The notes under the pieces are model-generated. The model saw only the letters and a list, made by a program, of their open reading frames with translations, made no database searches and was not told where the DNA came from. A stretch of DNA of 64,000 bases. Origin: Saccharomycopsis crataegensis. Taxonomy: Eukaryota > Ascomycota > Saccharomycetes > Ascoideales > Saccharomycopsidaceae. The first letter of the stretch is position 1. The number at the start of each line of letters is the position of its first letter. Positions 50,419-60,119 of the stretch are shown piece by piece. Where the stretch lies: NCBI RefSeq assembly GCF_037102585.1, contig NW_027043829.1:3410001-3474000 (forward strand), in the 5' to 3' direction. Made by a program: the position numbers and the translations under genes.

Positions 50419-50969
50419 TTATACAGACATTTGGGTATCCTTTTCTTTTTCAGGCAAAACAGTTGAGTTTTTTGTCAAGTAAATCACCTTGACATTATTT
50501 ACCCCACCAATGGTCCCATTCCATTTGATCAAGTTCTCCACATTCGCTTCATCGGACATATCAGGGACCTTAAAACCACTAACATACTCTGCTCTGTCTT
50601 TTTTCTTCTGATCTTCCAATAGATCCTGTCTTTTGCTAGCCGGTCTACCTGGTCTTCGCTGATCTCTCAACTCTTCCAATTCTTCATCAAACCTCGACAA
50701 ATAAGCTTCAATGAACAATTTCATCTCCTCCACGGTAAAGCTCTTTTTTTCATCGCTGACACGGTTCTCTGCTGCTTCTTGGAAGAACAAAGTTCTTCTT
50801 AGTTCATGTTCACGCTTGTCGATATGTTGCATCTTCTTCTTTTCAAGCTTATGTTCTCTGAGATGGGCCTTGTTCAACTTGGCAAACTTCCGACCCTTTG
50901 GGTGGAACATCACGGACTTGGATTTACTCAGCTGTCTTGAGACTTTAAGCAAAGTCTTTCCTGTTGGCA

Positions 50970-50970
<1 letters not shown>
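50419..50970 (-). CDS. TMA16: ribosome assembly factor Tma16
   Basis: Translation-machinery-associated protein 16, a nuclear pre-60S assembly factor. The first ATG (50970) begins MPTGKTLLKVSRQLSKSK and gives 183 residues. Upstream the frame is poly-Ile read from a TTA repeat with no ATG. VMFHPKGRKFAKLNKAHLRE is the family's N-terminal signature; ELRRTLFFQEA and MKLFIEAYLSRFDEELEELR form the central helices; RRPGRPASKR is a basic linker. It diverges from CAF20, another translation-related gene, across 388 bp. Confidence 0.93.
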
Positions 50971-50971
<1 letters not shown>

Positions 50972-51004
<33 letters not shown>

Positions 51005-51025
51005 ATTATTATTAATATTATTATT
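50972..51025. repeat. TTA microsatellite in the TMA16 5' UTR
   Basis: About 17 TTA/ATT units with two TAATA interruptions, starting 2 bases from the TMA16 ATG. It would make an A/U-only mRNA leader of about 50 nt. Confidence 0.85.
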
Positions 51026-51112
51026 TTCAATGATTTGATAGAATCTTGTAGTTAAGAGATTTTTGAAAGAAAAAAAAAAAAAAAAAAAATTTGAGATCGA
51101 TGGATGCCTTCA

Positions 51113-51120
51113 TTACCCGG
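51113..51120. promoter_or_regulatory. Reb1-type site TTACCCGG in TMA16/CAF20 promoter
   Basis: TTACCCG core next to a poly-A/T tract, the classic nucleosome-free-region arrangement of yeast bidirectional promoters. It lies 143 bp from the TMA16 ATG and 239 bp from the CAF20 ATG. Confidence 0.55.
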
Positions 51121-51358
51121 TGTTTCACAACGCTTCTAAAGTTCAACCATCTCAAAAAAAAATTTTCGTGAAAAACATACAGAGACGCAATCCTGGCTTG
51201 CGATAAGAGAGAGCTTTCACCAATTGCTTTTACTTTTTTTGGTTCATTTAATTTTTTTTTTTGCTTTCCAATTCAAGATATTTTAAGGTTTGCAACTGGT
51301 AATTATTATTATCATTACTAATACATACATAGATTTTGACAGTTATTAAGTTTCAAAG

Positions 51359-51910
51359 ATGGCCAAATACACCGAAGAAGAATTGTTGTCATTTCGTGAC
51401 CATGGCGCTGCTCCACAAGGCGTTGATCTTAAAGCTTTTTCTGATATGATTGCCGATGTCAAGGAAAAGTTAGCTCAAAAATATGAGGCCGAAAACCAAG
51501 AAGGGAAATTCACTTTCAGTAGAAGACGTTCATCCCGTCATGACGCCAGACCACATTTCAAGAAGAACTTCCGTAAGCATGAACATGTTGTTCAACCAGA
51601 TGCTGAGGGTTGGGTCACCTTGAAAAACACAAGAAAGTCCTTTGGTGCTGGAAATGAAGAGAGCCGTGATGAATTCAGAGAAGCCGTCAAGATTGTGGCT
51701 CCTGTAATGAAGGTTAAGCCAAACACTAAAGGTATTGGTACCAGAGCTGCTGCCGACACTAAGGAAGCTGTGTCTGAAAAGAAAACTAAGAAGTTCAATG
51801 CTTTCAGTGCATTAGGCTCGGATGATGAGGAAGAAGAAGAAGAAGATGAAGAGGATGAAGATGAAGAAGAAGATGAAGAGGATGAAGAAGAAGAAGAAGA
51901 AGAAGAATGA
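51359..51910 (+). CDS. CAF20: eIF4E-binding translation inhibitor p20
   Basis: Caf20 (p20) competes with eIF4G for the cap-binding protein eIF4E. The 183-residue product begins MAKYTEEELLSFR, with the 4E-binding motif Y-x4-L-hydrophobic (YTEEELL) at residues 4-10. FSRRRSSRHDARPHFKK parallels the yeast GRRRSSHHHGRP stretch, EGWVTL matches its SDGWCTF, and KKFNAFSALGSDDE matches its NAFAALESEDE. The last 30 residues are pure Glu/Asp from a GAA/GAG/GAT repeat. It is 20 residues longer than in S. cerevisiae, mostly from this tail. Confidence 0.95.
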   Translation: MAKYTEEELLSFRDHGAAPQGVDLKAFSDMIADVKEKLAQKYEAENQEGKFTFSRRRSSRHDARPHFKKNFRKHEHVVQPDAEGWVTLKNTRKSFGAGNEESRDEFREAVKIVAPVMKVKPNTKGIGTRAAADTKEAVSEKKTKKFNAFSALGSDDEEEEEEDEEDEDEEEDEEDEEEEEEEE

Positions 51911-52567
51911 GATTGGGAATAGATACAATGGTAAAATAATGAAAAGAGTTTAAAATTTTCAATTAAATTTTGTCAAAGGATTGATGCATCGTTAACAGCT
52001 TTATTGACCTGCAGAGAATGATAAGATGACTTGTCTATAGGGAAAAACTCACACATTTTTTTTTTTTTTTTTTTTTTTTTTCTAGTTCTATTTTGGACAT
52101 TTATAGAATTGCAATGTAAAACTTAATAGGTTTATTTCTACAAGAAACTTTATGTGCTTTTAATGTTGAGAAACTTTTGCTGCTCTTACGTATTATAGGT
52201 CTGCGTCCATGTTATGAAAGTCGGACATCTCTTGTAAATTAGATAACTTTTATTAAACGTTATGTAACGCTACTTCACATATGACAATAATAACCTAAGA
52301 CTGTTTTATATATAAAACAGTAAAAAACTACATTGAGCTATTCTTAAACAAAAGGAAAAAAGTGCATTAAAAAACACCCTGAAATTTTGGATTTGAGTCT
52401 TTTTTAGTTATTATGACATAACACCCCAGACTTAAATACCGCAAAATATCTATATAGTAATTCAATTCACAAAAACCAGGAGAAGAAGAAAAAAAAGACA
52501 AAAAAAGACAAGGAAAATAATCAGCGAAACAACACAATAAGTATATTGTAGGAATTATTCAGAATCC
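51911..52567. other. convergent 3' spacer CAF20/His-rich gene
   Basis: 657 AT-rich bases with a long T tract (52056-52081) and short A-rich repeats (52495-52515). No gene or RNA recognised. Confidence 0.45.
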
Positions 52568-53455
52568 TCAGTCAAGCGGATTTGGAGGGCATGGTCCGTG
52601 TCTCTCTTTTTTGGGAGCGTCTTCAGAAGGCGATTCAGAACCAGAATTAAAAGGATCAAATGGAGGAGTATAGAATCCGTGACCTGCAAAACCGTGGTGA
52701 TGACCGTGACCACCGCGTCCCTTAAACCTGCCAAAGTCAAAAGGACCACGGGGTTTGTGGTGGTGAGGACGATGGTGGTGATGTCCGAAGCAAGGAACCT
52801 CTCTGTTATCTTCAAAGGCTGGCTGTTCCATAGGAAATTCCATAGGAAACCCTCCTCTAGGGTGATGATGACCACCGCCAAAACCACGGGATTTGTCACC
52901 GGCAAAGAATTCTTCACCAAATGGTGGAGGCTTGGCATGCCCGCCAAAATGGTGCCATCCACCATGACGGGCAAATGGATGATGTGGTGGAACAGGATGA
53001 GGATGTGGTGGTGGTGGTGGCATAAATTCTTCGGCACCAAAAGTACCCATATGTGCCTCAAAGTCTCTATGCTGGTGATGCATATCTTTGAAGTAACGGC
53101 CTTTTCCATGGCGACCAACGCCCTTTTGAGATCTCCCTGGAGCCAAGTCATCGTCAACACTCAAATCAGCAGCATCAACGGATTCCATCATTTCCTCAAA
53201 ATCTTCGGTTGCCTTTTGCATTTCTTGATATTTTTCTTTCAAGGCACCTTTAGTTTTCTTTCTCAAAACTCTGGCAGCTTTGTACTTGATTTCCCTCAAT
53301 TCGGCGATTGATAGTTGCTTATACAACTCGATAGGGGCGTCGACCAAGTCTTTCGATGTGACAGAGTTGGTACCAGAAGGTACCGCAGCAGAAGGTACAG
53401 AAGCAGAAGATTCAGTAGCAATAGTAGCAGAGCTATCCATATTGGCATCAATCAT
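52568..53455 (-). CDS. unrecognised His/Gly/Pro-rich protein
   Basis: I do not recognise the family. The 295-residue product has three parts: an Ala/Ser/Thr N-terminus (1-38), a helical basic/acidic segment (39-100: ELYKQLSIAELREIKYKAAR, KTKGALKEKYQEMQ), and a low-complexity C-terminal 190 residues rich in His, Gly, Pro and Phe (HPHPVPPHHPF, GHHHHRPHHHKPRGPFDFGR). The His-rich part could bind metals or drive condensation; this is inference. The promoter has AGGGG stress elements (53530-53534 and 53668-53672). The reverse strand and one other frame are also open because of the repeat composition, but only this frame has the structured N-terminal segment. Confidence 0.75.
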   Translation of the reverse strand: MIDANMDSSATIATESSASVPSAAVPSGTNSVTSKDLVDAPIELYKQLSIAELREIKYKAARVLRKKTKGALKEKYQEMQKATEDFEEMMESVDAADLSVDDDLAPGRSQKGVGRHGKGRYFKDMHHQHRDFEAHMGTFGAEEFMPPPPPHPHPVPPHHPFARHGGWHHFGGHAKPPPFGEEFFAGDKSRGFGGGHHHPRGGFPMEFPMEQPAFEDNREVPCFGHHHHRPHHHKPRGPFDFGRFKGRGGHGHHHGFAGHGFYTPPFDPFNSGSESPSEDAPKKERHGPCPPNPLD

Positions 53456-53780
53456 CTTCAGAAATATAGATAAAATGTAAGTTGTCTCAATAGTGTTTGT
53501 TCATCGGCAATTAGGAAAAAAAAACTTTCAGGGGGGGCAACGCGGCTTTTTATATTTCAAATCCCGGAAGAGTTTGAACTGCGCCCCGGCCTTCTATTAT
53601 CGGCATAGGTCTGCATGACAAACGCCGACAATCCGGTGGCAAATATCAGGGATTTTGGGGACGGAATAGGGGCGGGGGATAAAATTAATTAGGAGATATG
53701 TGAAATAAAGCAATATAATACTCTTGATAAATCTCCCAATATCAGCCTCACTTTAAATAAATGCATTTGACAAACATGTG

Positions 53781-53836
53781 GATATCGGATGAATATGAAG
53801 ACATCGGGCGAGTATGGAGACATCGGAAAAGCAGCA
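53781..53836 (+). repeat. 19-bp imperfect tandem repeat
   Basis: GATATCGGATGAATATGAA, GACATCGGGCGAGTATGGA and a third partial copy starting GACATCGGA are joined head to tail. The conserved core is GACATCGG. It lies 140 bp from the palindrome. Confidence 0.7.
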
Positions 53837-53975
53837 GAGAAACCTGACGGGTTGCCGAATTCTCCGCATTAGTATGCGCCAATGGACATTTTCCTTTTCT
53901 ATTGATATATGTTTTTACATATCTATAATATATATGTGATCTATTCTTATTCTGGAATATAAGGGTGGTGACAAA

Positions 53976-54037
53976 TGCAGCTAGTTGTAATTATCCCCGA
54001 CATGTCGACATGTCGGGGATAATTACAACTCACTGCA
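53976..54037. repeat. 62-bp inverted repeat with a 48-bp perfect palindromic core
   Basis: The core 53983-54030 is a perfect palindrome with no spacer, centred between 54006 and 54007; the centre reads CGACATGTCGACATGTCG. After a 2-bp mismatch on each side the arms resume with TGCAG/CTGCA. Such a length without a spacer is very unlikely by chance and can form a cruciform or a long RNA hairpin. Confidence 0.92.
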
Positions 54038-54446
54038 GTGACTGTAGTGGAATAGTAGCTGTTTCTACCACTGCGGCGTTCGAGGAGTGTTCTGTTTGCG
54101 GAGTGAGTAATTTTGAGTTTTTCATTCCAATCATTAGTACATCATCGGTAGGTAAATAAGAAAAAGAAGATTTGTCTGCAATCATCGCGGAGGATCGGAC
54201 TCTTGCTTTCTTGCATTCCCTATGTTTATATCTCTTGAGGTAAAAACGTTTGTCACAAATGAGAAGGTATACCATACACACGGCTCAACAAAAAAAAAGA
54301 AAAAAAAAAAAAGGTGAGGGCAAAAAAAAAAATTGGTTGAAAACCATAAGACAGATAGATTGTTCATCTTTTGGATTAGCAAATACCATTATTTGTGTTA
54401 GATTATAGATAACTTCATAGTCATTCTTTGCTTTTCATTATTCATC

Positions 54447-55418
54447 ATGTCAGCCCACAGAACCGAAAAAACTGAAACTGCTCAGTTGCCTCACAGCTTC
54501 TCCGAGCCAGTCACTTTGGCGATCATTGGGGGTACAGGATTATACCACATGGCATCTTTGGAACCAGTTGCTAGATTAACTGTCTCTACACCATGGGGAT
54601 TTCCTTCTTCTCCAATCACCATTTCTCGTACTTCAACTGGGTTCCCAATCGCCTTTTTAGCCAGACATGGTCTTCATCACGATTTATTACCAACTGACGT
54701 CCCATCCCAGGCAAACATTGCTGCTTTGAAATCTTTGGGTGTCAAAGTGATCGTTGCCTTCTCAGCCGTCGGTTCTTTGCAAGAACATGTTAGTCCTCGT
54801 GATTTTGTCATTCCTAACCAAATCATTGACCGTACTAAAGGTATTAGACCTTCCACTTTCTTCGAAAGTGGTTTTGTTGGCCACGTTGGTTTTGGCGAGC
54901 CATTTGATAAAAAACTCGGTGAATTGATCTACAATACCTGTAAAGACACTATTGCTCCACAGAAGTTGCACTCCCCAGCCACCGAAAAGAAGGACACTTT
55001 GTTGATCTGTATGGAAGGCCCGGCTTTCTCTACCAGAGCCGAATCCCAATTATACAGAAGCTGGGGCGGTACTGTCATCAACATGTCTTGTATTCCAGAA
55101 TCCAAATTGGCCAAAGAAGCGGAAATCTCTTACCAAATGATTTGTATGGCCACCGATTATGATGCATGGAATGTCAACGAAGAACCAGTGACTGTGGAAA
55201 CCGTGGTCAGTAACTTAAAGGCTAATGGTGAAAATGCCAACAAGTTGGCCACAACCCTTATTCCAGCTTTGGAAAAGGCTCTTGTTGCCGGGGAGATTGG
55301 CAACGATTTAAAAGACACCTCCAAATCTTCGATCTCTACTAATCCAAATGCAGTTACTAGACAATTATTGGAAAAAATGCACTTCTTGTTCCCAGGTAAC
55401 TGGCCTGCTTACAAATAG
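54447..55418 (+). CDS. MEU1: S-methyl-5'-thioadenosine phosphorylase
   Basis: MTA phosphorylase, the first step of the methionine salvage pathway: MTA plus phosphate gives adenine and methylthioribose-1-phosphate. The 323-residue protein is of the PNP/MTAP type II family. LAIIGGTGLYHM is the N-terminal phosphate loop, FLARHGLHHDLLPTDVPSQA and VIVAFSAVGSLQEH are family motifs, CMEGPAFSTRAESQLYRSWG contacts the substrate, and MSCIPESKLAKEAEISYQ with MATDYDAW closes the site. Codon use is moderately biased. A normal-length yeast MTAP with all motifs. Confidence 0.95.
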   Translation: MSAHRTEKTETAQLPHSFSEPVTLAIIGGTGLYHMASLEPVARLTVSTPWGFPSSPITISRTSTGFPIAFLARHGLHHDLLPTDVPSQANIAALKSLGVKVIVAFSAVGSLQEHVSPRDFVIPNQIIDRTKGIRPSTFFESGFVGHVGFGEPFDKKLGELIYNTCKDTIAPQKLHSPATEKKDTLLICMEGPAFSTRAESQLYRSWGGTVINMSCIPESKLAKEAEISYQMICMATDYDAWNVNEEPVTVETVVSNLKANGENANKLATTLIPALEKALVAGEIGNDLKDTSKSSISTNPNAVTRQLLEKMHFLFPGNWPAYK

Positions 55419-55654
55419 AAAGCTAGCATTAGCGTTTTCTTTTTCTTCATTTTTATTATTGTGCAAATATACGGTGGCACGTTTTTATACTTTTTATTTA
55501 TTTTTCCCATTAGTTATTATTCTCTAGATCAGTATTCCAAGTAATAGAACTAGAATTCTCCTTCCTCCTTTCAGTGATAAAAATACCTAAGGTGTTCAGG
55601 TAATCATCTCAATCCATTATTTTTACTTTGCGCACGTCACGAAGATATGGAGCC

Positions 55655-55661
55655 CGGGTAA
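55655..55661. promoter_or_regulatory. Reb1-type site CGGGTAA upstream of MRPL9
   Basis: CGGGTAA core inside AGCCCGGGTAAG. It is one of three such sites in the window, all beside translation or metabolism housekeeping genes. Confidence 0.4.
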
Positions 55662-55912
55662 GTGTAAAATCACGAGCGAAAAACTTTGGAAAATTTTAAT
55701 TTGGTGTGAATAAATCACAAATGTGGTGTAGCGGAGGTGAAAAGACGAATCTTATTACTGTTTCTCCAATCATTATTTATCAACACTAGAAGGCAGTGTC
55801 TTGCAGAAAAAAAAAACATCAAAGAAAGGAAAGCACTTGTCACATAAGCAGATAGGGAATTCTAGCAAAAGTAAAGAAAAATTGTGAGAAAGAAAAACAA
55901 GGAATAAAGATA

Positions 55913-56008
<96 letters not shown>
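55913..56008 (+). repeat. (AATC)24 microsatellite before MRPL9
   Basis: Twenty-four uninterrupted AATC units (96 bp) end 17 bases before the MRPL9 ATG, so they almost surely lie in the 5' UTR. The repeat has no ATG in any frame and no stem-forming potential. Confidence 0.95.
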
Positions 56009-56010
<2 letters not shown>

Positions 56011-56025
56011 ACCAGTCCATCAATA

Positions 56026-56838
56026 ATGAGTCTTCTCAACACAATATTATTCAACTCAAGAATAATATCAAGCTACCCAAAGTTGGTAAGAACTGGAGCA
56101 TCATTAACTTCTCTTGATGCTGCTGTCACTACCATTACTTCCAAGGCAGCCCCAGTGAACCATTCCGCTGAAATGGCGCGTCTTAGAAAAAGATTACCTA
56201 GCAGACCTGGTCTTGTGGGGGTCAAAAAGGGTATGATCTCATATTTCACTCCTAGTGGCGAGAAGTTCCCATGTACTGTGGTGGAAATTGACTCTGTGGA
56301 AGTGTTATACACCAAAACTCCAGCCAAAGAAGGTTACTATGCCGTTCAATTAGGATATGGTGCCGTCAGTTCCAAAAAGATTAGTAGAGCCATGTTGGGA
56401 CACTTTGCTAGAGCTGAAGTAAACCCAAAGGAAGCAATTTATGAATTCCAAGTGAAAGACGAAACCGGATTATTGGAAATAGGCACCGAATTGAAAGCTG
56501 ATCATTTTAAAGAAGGACAATACGTCGACTTGAAGTCGGTTTCTAAAGGTAAAGGATTTGCAGGTGTCATGAAGCGTTGGCACTTTGCTGGTTTGAGAGC
56601 TTCTCACGGTACCTCTGTGGCTCATAGACATGGTGGTTCTTATGGTCAAAATCAAACTCCTGGTAGAGTTTATCCTGGAAGAAAGATGCCTGGTCATATG
56701 GGTCATAAGAACGCTACCATACAGAATAGCGAAGTGATTGAAGTTAATGCCGAAAAGGGATACATTTTGATCAAAGGGCCAATTAGTGGGGCTAATGGAA
56801 CTTTTGTCAAAATTCAAGATGCTATAAAGAAGCAATAA
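56026..56838 (+). CDS. MRPL9: mitochondrial large ribosomal subunit protein uL3m
   Basis: Mitoribosomal uL3, the organelle relative of RPL3 elsewhere in this window. The 270-residue precursor has a presequence (first about 20 residues: [17 protein letters not shown]). The bacterial-type L3 fold follows: [34 protein letters not shown], then the signature [18 protein letters not shown] and [20 protein letters not shown], ending [11 protein letters not shown]. Length matches yeast Mrpl9 (269). The ATG follows the AATC repeat. Confidence 0.96.
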   Translation: MSLLNTILFNSRIISSYPKLVRTGASLTSLDAAVTTITSKAAPVNHSAEMARLRKRLPSRPGLVGVKKGMISYFTPSGEKFPCTVVEIDSVEVLYTKTPAKEGYYAVQLGYGAVSSKKISRAMLGHFARAEVNPKEAIYEFQVKDETGLLEIGTELKADHFKEGQYVDLKSVSKGKGFAGVMKRWHFAGLRASHGTSVAHRHGGSYGQNQTPGRVYPGRKMPGHMGHKNATIQNSEVIEVNAEKGYILIKGPISGANGTFVKIQDAIKKQ

Positions 56839-57819
56839 TCGTATTTTGATTATCTATCTTTCACTTTTTTTTTTCAAGAAAAATTCAACCAGAAATTTCA
56901 AGTGTTGGTTACATAAATAGCAATGTAAATAGTTAATAGAAACTTTTAGCTTGAGAAAGCGAAATCTTTCTTTGTGTGATATTCAAATTAGTGAAAGGAA
57001 AATCCTTGTAAAAATGACAGTACCGTTTTTCGATGATCAGTCTCATGACAAACGCAAAGGAGCAAATAATAACACTGAACTAATGCATTTCTGGTACACG
57101 ATAGAACCTGAAATTTCTAGCAATAAAATGGAAAATTAGTGGTATATTCTCTAGTACTGATATCGGAGTTTATACATTTGATTTCACCATTTCAAAATCG
57201 ATGCACCTTACCATCGATTTCGATTTAAGGGATATTTTGAAGAAAGTTTAATAGTTAGTTTTAAATATTTTAGAGTTTTTGATAATAATAAAATAGTATT
57301 AGTTCGTAACGACTCTTCAAAACTGCCCTTAAATCACCTTTATCATATATTGAGAGAGTCTCTATTACTATAGCAGGGTTAACTCGCTCTGCCAAACATT
57401 AAAAACCTTAAGTTTGAAATTTTTCATTCAAGCATATCATATCTCAAGGTATTTGTACATATATTTACTCTATAAGGTGTTTTAACTACATCTAATGGTA
57501 AATAACAGAATTTTTAATGGAAAAATTTCCATACAGATCACCTCAGTTTTTTTTCAACATGATTTATTATCTGGCGCAACATGAGTCCTCGAATACAGTA
57601 GCGACAAACTTTAGCCAAATTTATGTTGGGTATGGTCGAATGAATTTTCTTTCAAGTAAATTCTATGATTTCTCATAGTATACAAATTCTGACCAAAACC
57701 CATGAGCTAACATAAATATGTCTAATCATATGAAATGGCGGTTTCTGAAAGGGTTTTTGATTTTTACTGCCATTTTTGTGGTTCACTTATTATGTATTAT
57801 ATACCTGTTTGCATTGTTC

Positions 57820-57870
57820 TTTTGAAGTGAGCGAAGCAACAAGTGAACACTTCAATGCATTGCAGAGAAG
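57820..57870 (+). repeat. 51-bp diverged direct repeat, copy 1
   Basis: Starts TTTTGAAGTGAGCGAAGCAA. It matches copy 2 at 57908-57958 over 51 bases with 9 differences (about 82%), including a fully conserved 17-base core GAAGCAACAAGTGAACAC-type stretch. Offset between copies is 88 bp. Confidence 0.8.
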
Positions 57871-57907
57871 TTTTTAGAGCGGGCTTATTTGCTCGTTTGT
57901 AGGATTA

Positions 57908-57958
57908 TTTTGAGGTATGTGAAGCAACAAGTGAACACACCAGTGCATTGTAGAGAAA
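57908..57958 (+). repeat. 51-bp diverged direct repeat, copy 2
   Basis: Starts TTTTGAGGTATGTGAAGCAA; partner of copy 1, same orientation, with no gap in the alignment. The DNA between the copies (about 37 bp) is not repeated, which suggests an 88-bp tandem unit whose other half has diverged. Confidence 0.8.
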
Positions 57959-58325
57959 TCCTAAGGGTTCCAAAATCTACGTGTATCGACAGTGTATTTT
58001 TGGACCTGCTGTTTTGCTTCTTCTTGGGTTCAGTTCATCAATGTATTTTTGGTTTAACTATTGGAAGAATAACTCGTTTGCAACCCGGCTTCTTATATTA
58101 CCAAAACAAGACATAATGATATTAAGCTTTCCCTTTTCAGAAGAGCTAGACTTTATGAAGGCATTAGAACAGTTTCATGTAATGTGACTAGCTTATTTCC
58201 ATAAATAGAATAGTGAACGGCATTTTTTCTCTTGGTTAATTTGCTTTATGAATCGACAGTGTAATAATGTTTTAATTTTTTTTTGTTACACAAGCGACAT
58301 ATGTTTGATGAGTTTGTATACTAGT

Positions 58326-58347
58326 ATGCCTGGTAGCTACCAGGCAT
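58326..58347. repeat. 22-bp perfect palindrome
   Basis: ATGCCTGGTAG followed directly by its reverse complement. The next base pair outward does not match. It lies in otherwise featureless non-coding DNA, followed 26 bp on by A and T runs. Confidence 0.85.
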
Positions 58348-60119
58348 GAACTGCGTCGGGCATCAAAAAAATCTCTTTTCTTTTTTTTGTAGTTTCAATA
58401 AGCAAAACAAATATATGGTCGTTCTTTTAATTTTACCTTATCGTATTTCTCTTTTTCTGCTAGAATAGATAAATCTATATACAGAGTAATGACGCGAACT
58501 TGCAAGAGTAGCGCAGGTATCATTGATTATCGCTGAAAGAAGCATCAAATCTTCAGTATACAGTTGATTGATATACCTCCGCGATAATTAATCATGTACT
58601 CGTCAGTAGCTGTGAGCAATTTAGCCATGCAACTGATAAATTAGAATACTGTTTTATCAACAGCAAATAATCTGTCTATTTTTTCCGGACTTTTATCTAT
58701 ATATATATAAATATTTATATATCTTTATATATTTGGGGATGCCTCACTATAACAGTATATTCTTGATTCTGAAACTCGTGAACACTATTACTTGTTGTTT
58801 TGGTTATTGGAACTTGTTTATAATAGCCCTGTTAGTAAATGGCTCTACTGTAGGCGGACCTTTGATATCCTTGGGTATTTTATCTTCTGCAAAGTAGTGT
58901 GTACGGGGATTCTGAAATTTCCATATTCATGCAACTATGATAGCATCAGTATTGAAAAAGTGTGCAGCTTATTTATTTATCATCGTTATAATTATATCAT
59001 CATAATTATATCATCATAATTATGACTGTACATAATGACTACAAATATTTCTCCAATTTGCGGCCTGCTTGCAAAAATGCTACACCTCCGGGACGTTATT
59101 TCAGCTCGTATTTGCCAATGGAAAACTTTCATTCACTATAAAAGACAGCAACAAAATGTCCAGAACCACTATTAATGATAAAAATGGCAATAATCGTCAT
59201 CATCAATAACGCATAATGAGGAAAAGGAAAATGGATCTCTAGTTCCATTGCTTGTAAGCAAAAATTGCTTGCCTCTGGTGCTTCTTTTTGTCCTTTTTTT
59301 ATTTTTTTTCCCCTTCGTCATCGTCTTTGCAGCGATTCTCGGTGCAATGTAGGCGCCTATCACCAATTGGAATTTTCCACATAAACCCAACCATTGAACC
59401 CTTTTTTGGATATCGTAATAACACATATAGAACATGTGTATAGTGGTAGTCAATACTGTCAGGTAAAAATTCCCCGCACCTTAAATTGAGCTCCAGTTTT
59501 TGACTTCAACTTTCTGTACTATTTTTTCATTAATTAGACAAAAAGCATACGTGATGCTCATCGACACTAAGTTGCAGACCTGATTATTTGTGGATACTCA
59601 ATTGTAGAAGATCATATTTACGTGATATTACTCTATTGGTTCTGAAGGATGGAATTTCTACCATTTCTAAACCTTTTCCTTTTTCTCCATTTAGTCGGTT
59701 CTAATTCAAAAGGCTCTAATACCAAGAGCCTTAATTTTAGCATTAGTAATGTACAAAAATACAGAAAATAAATAATTAGTAAATAGAAAGTAATAGAACG
59801 GAAGGCACAAAAAAAAACCATGAAAATAGAATAATTTAAGGGATTTTTACTTAAAGGAACCTTGTGCTTTTCGGACTCAACCCAGATTGTAAGTTTTCAG
59901 GATCTAAAAATCTCCTCATTCGATGAAGTATTATATTTGTCCATTAGACTGCTAGATTTAAGGGTAAACTGAAATTATCTTCTCAAAAAAAAAAAAAAAA
60001 AAAAAATTCTGGAAACTCTAGACAGAAGAAATACTCAGTTTTTTAGATATTCATATTCGATGTAACAAAGTCACAGAAAATTTCTAAATCCACTTTTCGA
60101 TTTAATTTAAATTAAATAA

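Larger units (their letters stand above)
50971..51358. other. divergent promoter TMA16/CAF20
   Basis: 388 bp with a TTA-type microsatellite directly before the TMA16 ATG (50972-51025), a poly-A tract (51070-51089), TTACCCGG and T-rich runs towards CAF20. Confidence 0.6.
53456..54446. other. divergent region His-rich gene / MEU1, with large palindrome
   Basis: 991 bp. It contains two AGGGG stress-type elements near the His-rich gene, a 19-bp tandem repeat (53781-53836), a 62-bp inverted repeat (53976-54037) and A-rich runs before MEU1 (54289-54334). Short frames crossing the palindrome are not gene-like. Confidence 0.6.
55419..56025. other. MRPL9 promoter and MEU1 3' flank
   Basis: 607 bp. 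A Reb1-type CGGGTAA (55655-55661) lies 365 bp before the MRPL9 ATG. The leader is dominated by the (AATC)24 microsatellite. Nothing else recognised. Confidence 0.6.

Noticed and set aside
52555-53311. Alternative long frames over the His-rich gene (201 and 237 codons)
   Set aside because: They arise from the repetitive CAC/GGT composition. Only the 295-codon frame has a plausible start and structured N-terminus.
59172-59453. 93-codon minus frame with a basic KGKKNKKRTKRSTRGK stretch
   Set aside because: The basic run comes from a T/C-rich tract; no other sign of coding.
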